From positions 62,001 through 126,000 of the forward strand of contig JAVJVP010000017.1 in the NCBI GenBank assembly GCA_040221095.1: DNA of 64,000 nucleotides, in the 5' to 3' direction. The notes under the pieces are model-generated. The model saw nothing but the letters and a program-made list of their open reading frames with translations, had not been told where the DNA came from and searched no databases. Of the stretch, positions 34,707 through 43,607 are shown piece by piece. The translations under genes were made by a program, and so were the position numbers. Every line of letters begins with the position of its first letter. Positions within the stretch are counted from its first letter, which is position 1. This DNA is from UBA1479 sp040221095 (GTDB lineage Bacteria > Pseudomonadota > Alphaproteobacteria > Rhodospirillales > Casp-alpha2).

Positions 34707-35546
34707 TTAGCCGTCGGGGCCCTGGCCCGTATGCACGGCCCGCGCCCGCGCCTTGTCCGACAACTTGCGCAGGGCGTCGTAGCGTTTGAGGTTGTTCTGC
34801 ACCTGGGCTTCGGTCAGGTCCAGGCGGCCGATCTTGGCGGCACGGTCCATGTCGCCGGACAGGCCGTAGACCAGGGCCAGGTTCTGGCGCGCGCGCGGCC
34901 CCGCGCCGGGGGCCTTGGCGGCATCGCCCAGTACCCGGATCGCTTCCGCGAAGGCGCCGGACAGGGCCAGGGACAGGCCCAGGTTGTTGTTCAGGGACGG
35001 GCTGTCCGGGGCCAGGGCAAGGCCCCGGCGGTAGAATGCCTGCGCCCCCGCGTGATCGCCCGCAAGGTCCCGGGCGATGCCGAGGCCGTTGAGGGGGCGA
35101 TGATCCTGGGGCGCCGCCGCCTGGGCGCGGGTGAAGGCGTCTTCAGCCTCCGCCGGCCGGTCGAGGGCGACCAGCGCCCGGCCCAGCCCCAGAAGGGCGG
35201 GGGCGTCGCCGGGTGTCAGGGCGGTCAGGCGGGTATAGGCCGCGGCGGCCTCGTCCGCCATGCCGAGGGCCAGGGCCGTTTCGCCCGTGCGCCTGTAGGG
35301 CTCGTCCCAGTCGGGGCGCATGGCCTGGGCGCGCTGGTAGAAGGCGAGGGCCGAGGCGCTATCGCCGCCAGCGCGGGACGCGTCGCCGACCCGCACGAGC
35401 TGACGGGCGCGGCTGTCCGCGTTGTCCTGCTTGATCTCGTCCGGCGTCGGCACCTTGTCCGTGGCGCAGGCGGCGACGGACAGCAGGGCGGCAGTCAAGG
35501 CGGCGGCCGGAAGGATTCGCCGGAATATGGGAAAAGGCATGGTCAT
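34707..35546 (-). CDS. tadD: TPR lipoprotein TadD
   Basis: A 279-residue envelope lipoprotein. The signal peptide ends in the lipobox SVAAC (about residues 23-27). The mature protein is almost entirely TPR repeats, such as ALAFYQRAQAMRPDWDEPYR and AEAIRVLGDAAKAPG. TadD is thought to be an outer-membrane pilotin-like helper for the Tad secretin. It is convergent with tadC and probably has its own promoter upstream of 35546. The first of two closely spaced ATG codons was used; the second at 35540 is equally possible. Confidence 0.87.
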   Translation of the reverse strand: MTMPFPIFRRILPAAALTAALLSVAACATDKVPTPDEIKQDNADSRARQLVRVGDASRAGGDSASALAFYQRAQAMRPDWDEPYRRTGETALALGMADEAAAAYTRLTALTPGDAPALLGLGRALVALDRPAEAEDAFTRAQAAAPQDHRPLNGLGIARDLAGDHAGAQAFYRRGLALAPDSPSLNNNLGLSLALSGAFAEAIRVLGDAAKAPGAGPRARQNLALVYGLSGDMDRAAKIGRLDLTEAQVQNNLKRYDALRKLSDKARARAVHTGQGPDG

Positions 35547-35621
35547 GGTCCGAGCCTACAACGCCACCGCGCAGGGAGCCATAGGGCGGTCACCGCAGCC
35601 TGAAATGAACGCCTGACTTGG

Positions 35622-35650
35622 TTGTTGCGAAAAGGAACAGAAAATATAAC
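35622..35650 (+). promoter_or_regulatory. Probable promoter of the MarR-type regulator
   Basis: TTGTTG at 35622-35627 and TATAAC at 35645-35650 are 17 bases apart, and the ribosome site GAGGAGA (35663-35669) lies just downstream. This fits a short leader before the GTG at 35676. Confidence 0.5.
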
Positions 35651-35675
35651 AGTCTTGGGACAGAGGAGACGTCAC

Positions 35676-36128
35676 GTGAGCCGAACCTATTCCGAATTGA
35701 CGCGCCTGATCGAGCGCCTGCACCGGCGCTTCCTCGACGTTATCCGGGCCGAACTGAACCGGTTGGGGGTGCGTGACCTGAACGGTGTGCAGGCCCTGTT
35801 GCTGGCCAATATCGGGGACGAGGCCATGGCCATCCGCGATCTCGTCGAACGCGGCTACTATCAGGGATCGAACGTGTCCTACAACATCAAGAAATTGACG
35901 GACATGGGCTACCTGACCCAGGAGCGCTCCCTGCACGACAAGCGGTCCATCACGGTGCAGTTGACCGACAAGGCGCGGGCCGTGGTCAAGCAGGTCAAGG
36001 CGCTGGAGGAGCATAACGCCAACGCCTTCAGCGAATACATCGACGAACCGAAGGTCGAGGAGGTCTGTCAGGCCCTGCAGCGGCTTGAGCGGACCTGGGC
36101 GGATTATATCCACTACGGCGGCGAATAA
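35676..36128 (+). CDS. MarR-type winged-helix regulator (LdtR-like)
   Basis: A 150-residue regulator with the MarR fold. AIRDLVERGYYQGSNVSYN is the recognition region, followed by IKKLTDMGYLTQERSLHDKR (the wing) and a dimerisation helix at the end. The NGVQALLLANIGDEAM segment and the YYQGSNVSYN recognition helix resemble LdtR of alphaproteobacteria, which controls an L,D-transpeptidase and stress genes; the assignment is from memory and moderate. The start is GTG with GAGGAGA six bases upstream; longer starts have no ribosome site. It converges with the HAD gene. Confidence 0.83.
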   Translation: MSRTYSELTRLIERLHRRFLDVIRAELNRLGVRDLNGVQALLLANIGDEAMAIRDLVERGYYQGSNVSYNIKKLTDMGYLTQERSLHDKRSITVQLTDKARAVVKQVKALEEHNANAFSEYIDEPKVEEVCQALQRLERTWADYIHYGGE

Positions 36129-36149
36129 CGCCGGGGCCGGTCTGCCGGT

Positions 36150-36827
36150 TCACGCCTGGGACCACAAGGGACCCAGAACCTCCGTCAGTTTGTCCGTGTC
36201 GTCGCAGGCGCGGACCCGGAACCCGGCGTCGGCCAGCGCCGCCACCTTGCCGCGCGCAGCCTCGGAATCCTTGTGGGATGAGCGCATGTGCACCGCGCCG
36301 GCCAGGCCCGCGGCCTTGGCGGCCTGAACGTCAACCTCGCGGTCGCCGACCATCCAGGACATTCCGGCGTTGATGGGCAGGATGTCCAGCGCCCGCATGA
36401 GCATGCCGGGATTTGGTTTGCGGTCCGGGTGGTCGGACACCCGCAACAGGCCATGGCCCTCGGGATGGTGGGGACAGGCGAGGATCGCGTTGACGAAGGC
36501 GTCGGCCTCGGCCAACTGCGCCCACATCCAATCCTGCAGGCGGGCGAAATCGGCCCAATCGTATTTACCAAGCCCGATGCCGCCCTGGTTGGTCACCACG
36601 ACGACGGGGATGGCCCGGGCGTTGGCGGCGCGGATGGCGGCCACGGTGCCCGGAATCAGGCGGGCGTCCTCGATGCGGTGGAGGTAGGGAACCTCCTCGA
36701 CCATGACGCCGTCACGGTCGAGGAACAGGGCTCCCCGGCGGACCGGGCCCGGCGTGCGGTTGACGATCTGGCACCAGATGTCATCGCCGCCGGCGAACAG
36801 CTCCGGAACGTCGGCGGAAGGGGGCAT
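36150..36827 (-). CDS. HAD-IIIA family phosphatase (GmhB-like)
   Basis: A 225-residue soluble phosphatase of the HAD superfamily. FLDRDGVMVEEVPYL carries the nucleophile Asp and the acid/base Asp, VVVVTNQGGIGLG is motif II, the Lys and DRKPNPGMLM fit motif III, and WMVGDREVDVQAAKAAG is motif IV with acidic metal ligands. The best-known relatives are D-glycero-D-manno-heptose bisphosphate phosphatases and histidinol phosphatases. A Cys-rich zinc loop is only partly present (ILACPHHPEGHGLL), so the true substrate is open. It lies 21 bases downstream of gcdH. Confidence 0.82.
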   Translation of the reverse strand: MPPSADVPELFAGGDDIWCQIVNRTPGPVRRGALFLDRDGVMVEEVPYLHRIEDARLIPGTVAAIRAANARAIPVVVVTNQGGIGLGKYDWADFARLQDWMWAQLAEADAFVNAILACPHHPEGHGLLRVSDHPDRKPNPGMLMRALDILPINAGMSWMVGDREVDVQAAKAAGLAGAVHMRSSHKDSEAARGKVAALADAGFRVRACDDTDKLTEVLGPLWSQA

Positions 36828-36848
36828 GGGGTCGCCTCCCGCCCGGGA

Positions 36849-38072
36849 TTACGCGGTAAACGCCTGAATGCCCGTCTGCGCCCGGCCCAGGATCAGGGCA
36901 TGGATGTCGTGGGTGCCTTCATATGTGTTAACCGTTTCAAGGTTAAGAAGGTGCCGGATGATGTGGAATTCGTCGGCGATGCCGTTGCCGCCGTGCATGT
37001 CGCGGGCCATGCGCGCCACGTCGAGCGCCTTGCCCGTCGAGTTGCGTTTGACCAGCGAGATGTTTTCCGGCGGGCAGGTGCCTTCATCGAGCATGCGGCC
37101 GACGCGCAGACAGGCCTGCAGGCCGAGGGTGATTTCGGTCAGCATGTCGGCCAGTTTCTTCTGGATCAGCTGGTTGGCGGCCAGCGGGCGGCCGAACTGC
37201 TTGCGGTCGAGGGTGTACTGGCGGGCGGCGTGCCAGCAGTATTCGGCGGCGCCCAGCGCCCCCCAGGAAATCCCGAACCGCGCCTTGTTGAGGCAGCCGA
37301 AGGGGCCGGCCAGGCCGGACACGTTGGGCAGCAGGTTTTCCTCAGGCACGAAAACGTTGTCCATGACGACTTCGCCGGTCAGCGACGTGCGCAGGGAGAA
37401 CTTGCCCTCGATCTTCGGCGCAGACAGGCCCTTCATGCCCTTTTCCAGGATGAAGCCGCGGATCTTGCCGTCGAGCTTGCCCCAGATGACGAACACGTCG
37501 GCGATGGGGCTGTTGGAAATCCACATCTTGTTGCCGGTCAGCACATAGCCGCCGTCGGCCTTGACCGCGCGGGTCGTCATGCCGCCGGGGTCCGACCCGT
37601 GGTCCGGTTCCGTCAGGCCGAAGGCGCCGACGATCTCGCCACGGGCGAGGCGCGGCAGATACTTCATGCGCTGTTCCTCGGTGCCGTAGGCATAGATCGG
37701 ATACATCACCAGCGACGACTGCACGCTTAAGCTTGAGCGGTAGCCGGAATCGACCCGCTCCACCTCGCGGGCGATCAGGCCATAGCACACATGGCCGACG
37801 CCGGCGCCGCCGTACTGTTCGGGAATGGTCGGCCCGAGAAAGCCCAGTTCGCCCATTTCATTGAAGATTTCGCGGTCGAAGGTTTCGTTGCGGAAGGACT
37901 CAAGCACCCGCGGCATCAACTTGTCCTGGGAGTAGGCGCGGGCCGTTTCGGCCACCATGCGCTCGTCCTCGGTCAGCTGATCGACCAGCCCGAAGGGGTC
38001 TTCCCAATTGAATTCAGGCTTGGCCTGCGGGGACTTCGGGGCAACTTGGGGGGCGTCGGCTGCATCCGGCAT
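36849..38072 (-). CDS. gcdH: Glutaryl-CoA dehydrogenase
   Basis: A 407-residue FAD enzyme that oxidises and decarboxylates glutaryl-CoA to crotonyl-CoA in lysine, tryptophan and aromatic breakdown. FGLTEPDHGSDPGGM is the acyl-CoA dehydrogenase flavin signature. The catalytic Glu lies in NTYEGTHDIHALILGRA near the end, and the preceding MHGGNGIADEFHIIR segment is characteristic of GcdH rather than of fatty-acid enzymes. The N-terminal PEFNWEDPFGLVDQL is also typical. AAGGAG six bases before the ATG supports the start. Crotonyl-CoA metabolism genes are not nearby. Confidence 0.92.
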   Translation of the reverse strand: MPDAADAPQVAPKSPQAKPEFNWEDPFGLVDQLTEDERMVAETARAYSQDKLMPRVLESFRNETFDREIFNEMGELGFLGPTIPEQYGGAGVGHVCYGLIAREVERVDSGYRSSLSVQSSLVMYPIYAYGTEEQRMKYLPRLARGEIVGAFGLTEPDHGSDPGGMTTRAVKADGGYVLTGNKMWISNSPIADVFVIWGKLDGKIRGFILEKGMKGLSAPKIEGKFSLRTSLTGEVVMDNVFVPEENLLPNVSGLAGPFGCLNKARFGISWGALGAAEYCWHAARQYTLDRKQFGRPLAANQLIQKKLADMLTEITLGLQACLRVGRMLDEGTCPPENISLVKRNSTGKALDVARMARDMHGGNGIADEFHIIRHLLNLETVNTYEGTHDIHALILGRAQTGIQAFTA

Positions 38073-38187
38073 CGGGTGCTCCTTCCTGTGTGCTTATCGT
38101 TGGCGCCAAATGAAGCGTCAACGTCGCACGGTTCGAGGGTGCGGGCAAGATTCAGCGCATTTCACAGGTTGAAATCAGGGGCGGGAG

Positions 38188-38940
38188 TCAGCGGTCTGCG
38201 GCGGCGACCTTGTAGGACGACCAGCGGCGGCCTTCCGTGCGCTCGTCGGCGGCATCGACGCGGAGCGTGATTTCCGGACGCCCGTGCAGGCGTTCGTTGG
38301 TGACGCGCAGCTGGGCGTTGACGCGCACGCCGTTCACGGGCCACCACTGATAGCGGCAATCCTGGCCGTTGCCGTAGGACAGGCGGGTGCATTCCGAGGT
38401 CGTCGGCTTGCCCCACAGATTGCCCAGATGTTCGGTAATTTCGCGTTCGCTATGGAACCGGAACGTCTGTGTATAGCTCAGGCGAAAGGCGGTCGCGTCC
38501 TTTTCGGCTGTCGGGAAGTGGGCGGTGAACACGCCCTTGTCCGTGCGCAGCACGCCGATCACGCCGGCCTGGGCGGCCTTCAGGGATTCGGGTGTGGGGA
38601 TGATCTTGAGGAAATTCTCGTATCTCATGCCGATTTCGATGGGACCGATGAAGAAGTTCGGGTCGGCCAGGGGGGCGCGCACGCGGGCCACGTACAGTTG
38701 CAAGGCCGCCGCACCGATGTGCTGGACCTCCCGCTTCTTGCGCTCCATGTCCGGGATGTGGCCGGCGATGCCCGTCGCCGCGGTGTCCGTGGCGCCGTCG
38801 TGTGGGGCCGGCGAGGCGAAATGGGCGAGCAGCCCGAAGGTCAGACCCAACACGCCGAACACCAGGACAAGCGCCCGGAACGGGCGGAAGATGGCTCGTT
38901 TCGGTGTCGTCATCGCCTGCGCCGCGCGGGTCATTTTCAT
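38188..38940 (-). CDS. Hypothetical single-pass membrane protein
   Basis: A 250-residue protein I do not recognise. One membrane helix (ALVLVFGVLGLTFGLLAHF) lies at about residues 27-46, leaving about 200 residues, probably periplasmic. A helical stretch follows (MERKKREVQHIGAAALQLY), then a mixed domain with two cysteines in SECTRLSYGNGQDCRYQWW that could form a disulfide. AGGAGC precedes the ATG at 38940, with a second ATG six bases later. No operon partners are evident; gcdH is 115 bases away. Confidence 0.72.
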   Translation of the reverse strand: MKMTRAAQAMTTPKRAIFRPFRALVLVFGVLGLTFGLLAHFASPAPHDGATDTAATGIAGHIPDMERKKREVQHIGAAALQLYVARVRAPLADPNFFIGPIEIGMRYENFLKIIPTPESLKAAQAGVIGVLRTDKGVFTAHFPTAEKDATAFRLSYTQTFRFHSEREITEHLGNLWGKPTTSECTRLSYGNGQDCRYQWWPVNGVRVNAQLRVTNERLHGRPEITLRVDAADERTEGRRWSSYKVAAADR

Positions 38941-39137
38941 GCTCCTGTCCTTGGTGTCCGCATCTGTCCGTCATGGAGATTCGTTACATGACCGGACTTA
39001 CGACTTTCGATATAGTGTACAGGAGGCAAAACCCGCGCCCGAATGATTTATTTGCCGGTACTTTTAGATAAAATTGTCGGCAATTTCCGGTGCGTATGGC
39101 GTTTGCCGGGGCGCGAAAAAGAGGCTATAGCGGGACC

Positions 39138-39707
39138 ATGGCTAGGCTGCACCAAGACATTGACCGGGCAATGAGAAACCGTTTCAGGGGCGCGCGCGCC
39201 GTGACGCTGGCCGCCCTTGCGGCGGTGCTGCTTGGCGGTTGCGGGGCGACTAAACCCTATGTCCATGATCCCGTTGCCTACAACCGCGACGACCCCAATT
39301 TCGCTAAGACCCCGAAGACCCGGGATTCGGTGATCGTCTGCTATTCGAAGCGGTCGACGACGCCGGCCGAGGTCGCGCGGCTCGCCGCCGAAACCTGTGC
39401 CCCCTACGGCACCGGCATTGCCTTCTTTCAGAACAATTACAGCCAATGCCCGATGTTGACACCGGTCGGCGCCGAGTTTCTCTGCACCGGTGTCGTGGGA
39501 ACGCAGGCGGTGGTCGGACGCAGCGGCGTCCGACGGCCCGTCGGCGGCACCCCCGGCCAGCCGGGCACGCCCCTGTCTGGGTTTGCGGAAGGTGCCCGTC
39601 CCATGGGCGTTCTGTTCGGCCGGCCCGGTACGGCGGCCGCCCCGGCGGCGACGCCGGCTCCTGCCTTGCCGCCGACCCCTCCCGGCCAATCCGAAGCGAA
39701 GCCGTGA
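39138..39707 (+). CDS. Hypothetical lipoprotein with Pro/Ala-rich tail
   Basis: A 189-residue protein, probably anchored to the outer membrane. VTLAALAAVLLGGCGATK is a lipoprotein signal with lipobox LLGGC. The middle (about 60-125) has three cysteines (VIVCYSKRST, AETCAPYGTG and SQCPMLTPVG), and the last 40 residues are Pro/Ala-rich. An ATG at 39171 would give a more standard short signal of 24 residues and may be the true start; neither has a good ribosome site. The function is unknown. Confidence 0.7.
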   Translation: MARLHQDIDRAMRNRFRGARAVTLAALAAVLLGGCGATKPYVHDPVAYNRDDPNFAKTPKTRDSVIVCYSKRSTTPAEVARLAAETCAPYGTGIAFFQNNYSQCPMLTPVGAEFLCTGVVGTQAVVGRSGVRRPVGGTPGQPGTPLSGFAEGARPMGVLFGRPGTAAAPAATPAPALPPTPPGQSEAKP

Positions 39708-39753
39708 TCCCAGGATGCGGGCCTCTGGGCCAAGCCGCTGGTCATACGGCCCA

Positions 39754-40605
39754 ATGATGCAGGTCGCCCTACAGCTATTGCTTCTTGCCGCCGGGATTTA
39801 TGCCCTTGTTGTCGGGCTGGTGTTTCTCGGGCAGCGGCGCCTGATGTATCATCCCGGAGGCGTGGCCGGCGCGCCCGCCGATGCCGGTCTGCCAACCGCC
39901 CGCGCGCTCCGCGTCGCGACGGCGGACGGTCTGGTGCTGCTGTCCTGGTATCTGGCGCCGACGCCTGGCCGCCCGGTCGTTCTGTATCTTCACGGCAACG
40001 CGGGCACCATTGCCGACCGTGCCCACAAGGCACGCCTTCTCGCGGATCAGGGGATCGGCGTGATGTTGGCGGAATACCGGGGGTACGGCGGCAATCCCGG
40101 TCATCCGACGGAAGCGGGGCTTTATGCCGACGCCCGGGCCAATCTGGCCTGGCTGGCGGATCAGGGGCATGGTGCCGGCGATACCGTCGTCTATGGTGAA
40201 TCCCTTGGCACCGGCGTCGCCGTGCAGATGGTCCTCGAATTGGCCGAGGCGGGAACCCCCGCGCGGGCCCTGGTGCTCGAAGCGCCCTTCACCGCCATGG
40301 CCGATGCGGCAGGGGTGCATTATCCCTGGCTGCCGACCGGCCTGCTGACCCGTGACCGCTATGATTCCAGCGCCAAGATCGGCGCGGTGCGGTGCCCGGT
40401 CCTGGTCATTCACGGCGACCGTGACCGGGTCGTTCCGCAGGACCAGGGCAAGCGCCTGTTTGCCCTTGCGGCTGCCCCCAAGACAGCGGCCTGGTTGCCG
40501 GGGGCGGGGCATGGGGATGTCTACGATTTCGGCGCCGGCGAGGCGGTGTTGGACTTTCTCGTGACCCCGCCGGGCGAAAGCGGCGGCCATCCCTCGGGGC
40601 GTTAA
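39754..40605 (+). CDS. Membrane-anchored alpha/beta hydrolase (BEM46/ABHD13-like)
   Basis: A 283-residue serine hydrolase. An N-terminal anchor (LQLLLLAAGIYALVVGLVFL) is followed by an alpha/beta hydrolase domain with the oxyanion loop VLYLHGNAGTIADR. The nucleophile is Ser150 in YGESLGTG, the acid Asp222 in VIHGDRDRVVP and the base His253 in GAGHGDVYD. Relatives are membrane-associated esterases of uncertain substrate. The ATG at 39754 begins 47 bases after the hypothetical lipoprotein, so the two may be cotranscribed. Confidence 0.88.
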   Translation: MMQVALQLLLLAAGIYALVVGLVFLGQRRLMYHPGGVAGAPADAGLPTARALRVATADGLVLLSWYLAPTPGRPVVLYLHGNAGTIADRAHKARLLADQGIGVMLAEYRGYGGNPGHPTEAGLYADARANLAWLADQGHGAGDTVVYGESLGTGVAVQMVLELAEAGTPARALVLEAPFTAMADAAGVHYPWLPTGLLTRDRYDSSAKIGAVRCPVLVIHGDRDRVVPQDQGKRLFALAAAPKTAAWLPGAGHGDVYDFGAGEAVLDFLVTPPGESGGHPSGR

Positions 40606-40772
40606 TCATAAGTTCCTGAAAACGCGGGGGCTTCAAGGGTTGTTCTGCCGTTAAGACTCCTATAATTTATACGGTGTAATGGTGTATCTGCGCCTTAATG
40701 GGGCAGTGCGTCCGGCCTACCTGCGCCGTGCGGGGGCCGGGGCCAAGGAATGACGAGCTAACGAACGGGAAT

Positions 40773-41201
40773 ATGGCGAAGATTTCTCCAACCGCCGCGC
40801 CGGCCATTTCCAGCGTCTCGACCGCCCGCATGACGGGCGCTCCGGCGGTGTCCAGCCACGGCCGGATAGAGGAACTGAGCGCCGGCAATGGGATGTCGTT
40901 CGAGGCCGCCCAGTTCGGCTTCCAGAACGCGCCGGAAGACAAATACGACGACCGCCGCGCCCTGTCCGACGACCGTCGGCGCAACCCGAACCTGGGCCGC
41001 GGACGGTTCACGGCGCCGAACGACACATTCGCTAAAATCATTCAAAGCGAGATGGCGAGCCCCAAGGTCTATGGCGAGGAAGGGCGGCCCAAGAACTTCG
41101 CGGGCCTGGTTTCGAAGGCGATCGCCATCTACGAGTTGAACGCCCAGGTCATCAACGGCACCTTGCCCAGGAAGGGCACGGCCTTGAGCATGCGCCTTTA
41201 G
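40773..41201 (+). CDS. Hypothetical protein with disordered N-terminus
   Basis: A 142-residue protein I do not recognise. The first 70 residues are Ser/Ala/Asp-rich and probably disordered (TAAPAISSVSTARMTGAPAV). The C-terminus has FAGLVSKAIAIYELNAQVI, an amphipathic helix, ending in a basic Ser-Met-Arg-Leu tail. There is no signal peptide or membrane segment. It is followed by the intrinsic terminator at 41231. The start at 40773 is chosen because the conserved-looking part begins nearby; upstream starts lack ribosome sites. Confidence 0.62.
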   Translation: MAKISPTAAPAISSVSTARMTGAPAVSSHGRIEELSAGNGMSFEAAQFGFQNAPEDKYDDRRALSDDRRRNPNLGRGRFTAPNDTFAKIIQSEMASPKVYGEEGRPKNFAGLVSKAIAIYELNAQVINGTLPRKGTALSMRL

Positions 41202-41230
41202 CGGCCCTGACCGCCGCCGACCGATCATGC

Positions 41231-41253
41231 GCCGGCCCCATGGCCGGCTTTTT
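41231..41253 (+). terminator. Intrinsic terminator after the gene at 40773-41201
   Basis: The stem gccggcc/ggccggc (41231-41237 with 41242-41248) with a 4-base loop is followed by TTTTT (41249-41253). It lies 30 bases past the stop codon and separates this gene from the Panacea-domain gene. Confidence 0.85.
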
Positions 41254-41446
41254 CATGCCCGGAAATTGCCGTGGCCATCGATGGGCATGGGATGTTTAGA
41301 CTGGACCACCCGCGGCCCGCGCATGTTAATCTTTCCTTGGTCAATGGCGGCCCATACTTGGGCCACCGCTCAAGCTTGCGGCATGGAGATCCCCAAACCG
41401 GGCAGACGGACACACCGGTACGACACCGGCAATCAAGAGGCAAGGC

Positions 41447-41980
41447 ATGCGTGCCGATGTAAAAAGCGCCTTCGACGTGGCCTTCTGGTTCGCGGATACG
41501 GCGCTGGAACAGAACGAATATCTGCAGCCGCAAAAGCTTCAGCGGCTTCTGTTCCTGGCGCAGGGCTATTACGCTGTGCTGCACAATGGGCGCAAGCTGA
41601 TGCCGGCCGTTTTCGTCGCCGACGAACTCGGTCCGATGGAGCCGAACATTTACGCCGGATTCTCCCGCGGTCGCCCGAACATCGATGTCGAGCTGTTCAT
41701 CCCCCACGAAATCGACGGCTATCTGACCAGCCTGTGGCGTCGGTTCGGCCATGCGTCCATGGAACGCCTGAATCAGATAACCAAGGGGACCAGTGCCTAT
41801 AAGCAGGCCCGGGCCAAGGGCGTACGAACGGAAATCACCCTTGACGCCATGCGTCTGGCTTTCGTGCGGGCCGAGAACACGCCCGGTGTTCAGCAGGTGG
41901 TGAAGCCCAAGGTTTTCGTTACTCAGACCGGAAAGCCGGTTCAGGTCAAGGCCTGGGATCCGGGCGCCAAGAACTCCTGA
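41447..41980 (+). CDS. Panacea-domain (DUF4065/SocA-like) protein
   Basis: A 177-residue protein with the Panacea domain (about residues 5-120). LQPQKLQRLLFLAQGYYAVL is the hallmark start of the domain, followed by FVADELGPMEPNIYAGF. Panacea proteins are antitoxin-like or proteolysis-adaptor proteins such as SocA; many in alphaproteobacteria have no toxin partner. Here no toxin-like gene is adjacent, and a terminator separates it from the upstream gene, so a housekeeping role is more likely. AAGAGG lies about six bases before the ATG. Confidence 0.82.
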   Translation: MRADVKSAFDVAFWFADTALEQNEYLQPQKLQRLLFLAQGYYAVLHNGRKLMPAVFVADELGPMEPNIYAGFSRGRPNIDVELFIPHEIDGYLTSLWRRFGHASMERLNQITKGTSAYKQARAKGVRTEITLDAMRLAFVRAENTPGVQQVVKPKVFVTQTGKPVQVKAWDPGAKNS

Positions 41981-42212
41981 CCCGGAAAAAAACTCTATTA
42001 CATATCAGTGTGTTCGGCGGCGATCCTTGGGTTACGCTTGCGCCATCCGGTCACTTGGCTAATATCAGGCGCGAGCGGTCCCCCGGTCGCCTGGTGCGGC
42101 TAACGACACCGGGAAATATCGGAGGGCTGACCAAGACAAGGCAGAAATTTCGACAAGCGCCAAGCAATGGCGCGCGAAAAGGGGCCTTTACATAATGTCT
42201 GGGAGGACACAC

Positions 42213-43451
42213 ATGAACACCAAGCGACTGCTTACTGCCGTCACTGCGAGCCTTGTTGTCGCGGGCCTGGCGTTTGCCGGACCGGCGCAAGCCAAGGTCG
42301 AAGGCGACACCATCATTCTCGGTTCCGCGATTTCGTTTACCGGGAAGTATTCGACAAACGGTATCCACGCCAAGAACGGCTACGACATCGGCGTCTCGAA
42401 GATCAACGAGATGGGCGGCGTCAAGATCGGCGGCAAATCCTACAAGCTGAAAATTCAATATTACGACGATGAATCGACGCCGCTCCGCACCGCGCAGCTG
42501 CTTGAGCGCCTGGTCAACCAGGACGGCGTGAAGTACTTCCTGGGGCCGTATTCGTCGGCCACCACCAAGGCTGCCGCGCCGATCATCGAAAAATACAAGG
42601 TGCCCATGATCGAGGCGGAGGGTGCTTCGCGCTCGCTGTTCAACAAGGGCTACAAGTATCTGTTCGCGGTCCTGTCGACGTCTGAACAGTACCTTGCCAG
42701 CTCGATCTCCCTGGCCGCCGAAATCGCCGAAAAGAACGGCAAGAAGGCGTCCGACGTGAAGATCGCCATGGCGTTCGAAAACGATCCGTTCTCTCTCGAC
42801 GTGCGGGCCGGCGTGCTGGAAGACGCCAAGAAGTACGGCATGAAGGTCGTCATCGACGACAAGATGCCGCGCGACCTGAACGACATCTCCTCGACCCTGA
42901 CCAAGGTCAAGGCCTTGAAGCCGGACCTGCTTCTGCTGTCCGGTCATTCCAAGGGGGCCGCCACGGGCGCGCGCCAGATCAAGGAAATGAAGATCGACGT
43001 GCCGATGATCGCGCTGACCCATTGCGAGGCGGCCAAGATCACGTCCAAGTTCGGTGACTCGGTCAACGACTTCCTGTGCCCGACCCAGTGGTCCGAGACC
43101 TTGACCTATAAGGACAAGTATTTCGGCACGGCCGCCGATTACGACAAGCTCTTCAAGCAGACCTTCGACGGCTACAAGAACGTGCCTTACCAGTCGGCCC
43201 AGGCCACGGCCGCGGTGCTGGTGTGGAAGGATGCTTTCGAGCGGGCCAATTCCCTGGATCCGGAAAAGGTGCGCGACGCCATCGCGGCGACGGAAATGGA
43301 AACCTTCTATGGCGGGATCAAGTTCGCGCCGGAAGGCAACAACACCGCCAAGCCGATGGTTCTGCGTCAGATCCAGAACGGTCAGTACAACGTGGTGGCA
43401 CCGTCCAAATGGGCGTCCCACCCCGTCAATTGGCCGCGGAAGGCCCAGTAA
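42213..43451 (+). CDS. Branched-chain amino acid-type ABC transporter binding protein (LivK-like)
   Basis: A 412-residue periplasmic protein of Peripla_BP_6 type. The signal peptide MNTKRLLTAVTASLVVAGLA is cut near AQAKVE. The mature part starts TIILGSAISFTGKYSTNG, typical for LivK/UrtA proteins, with YDDESTPLRTAQLLERL in the first lobe. It delivers ligand to the LivHMGF set encoded directly downstream; amide, urea or amino acid ligands are all possible in this family. GGGAGGA six bases before the ATG at 42213 gives the start. The 12-bp hairpin at 43497-43526 before livH would favour excess binding protein. Confidence 0.92.
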   Translation: MNTKRLLTAVTASLVVAGLAFAGPAQAKVEGDTIILGSAISFTGKYSTNGIHAKNGYDIGVSKINEMGGVKIGGKSYKLKIQYYDDESTPLRTAQLLERLVNQDGVKYFLGPYSSATTKAAAPIIEKYKVPMIEAEGASRSLFNKGYKYLFAVLSTSEQYLASSISLAAEIAEKNGKKASDVKIAMAFENDPFSLDVRAGVLEDAKKYGMKVVIDDKMPRDLNDISSTLTKVKALKPDLLLLSGHSKGAATGARQIKEMKIDVPMIALTHCEAAKITSKFGDSVNDFLCPTQWSETLTYKDKYFGTAADYDKLFKQTFDGYKNVPYQSAQATAAVLVWKDAFERANSLDPEKVRDAIAATEMETFYGGIKFAPEGNNTAKPMVLRQIQNGQYNVVAPSKWASHPVNWPRKAQ

Positions 43452-43496
43452 TTCTGGTCTTTCGATCTGCGGATGACCGCAGGCAACGATAGAACC

Positions 43497-43526
43497 CCGC
43501 CCTCGGCCAATGACGGCCGGGGGCGG
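43497..43526 (+). promoter_or_regulatory. Intercistronic hairpin between binding-protein and permease genes
   Basis: ccgccctcggcc (43497-43508) pairs with ggccgggggcgg (43515-43526), one G-U pair, with a 6-base loop. No T-run follows, so it probably acts as an RNA stabiliser or partial terminator that raises binding-protein levels over the transporter core. Confidence 0.6.
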
Positions 43527-43607
43527 TCGGTTCCTGCGCATGCCAGCTATTATATTTTCGGATATTCCGACCAATCGCCTCCACTGAACTAGGGATGGAT
43601 CAGGGAC

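Noticed and set aside
40773..41980. Toxin-antitoxin pair of the 40773 gene and the Panacea gene
   Set aside because: A strong terminator and 245 bases separate them, and the first protein does not resemble a toxin.
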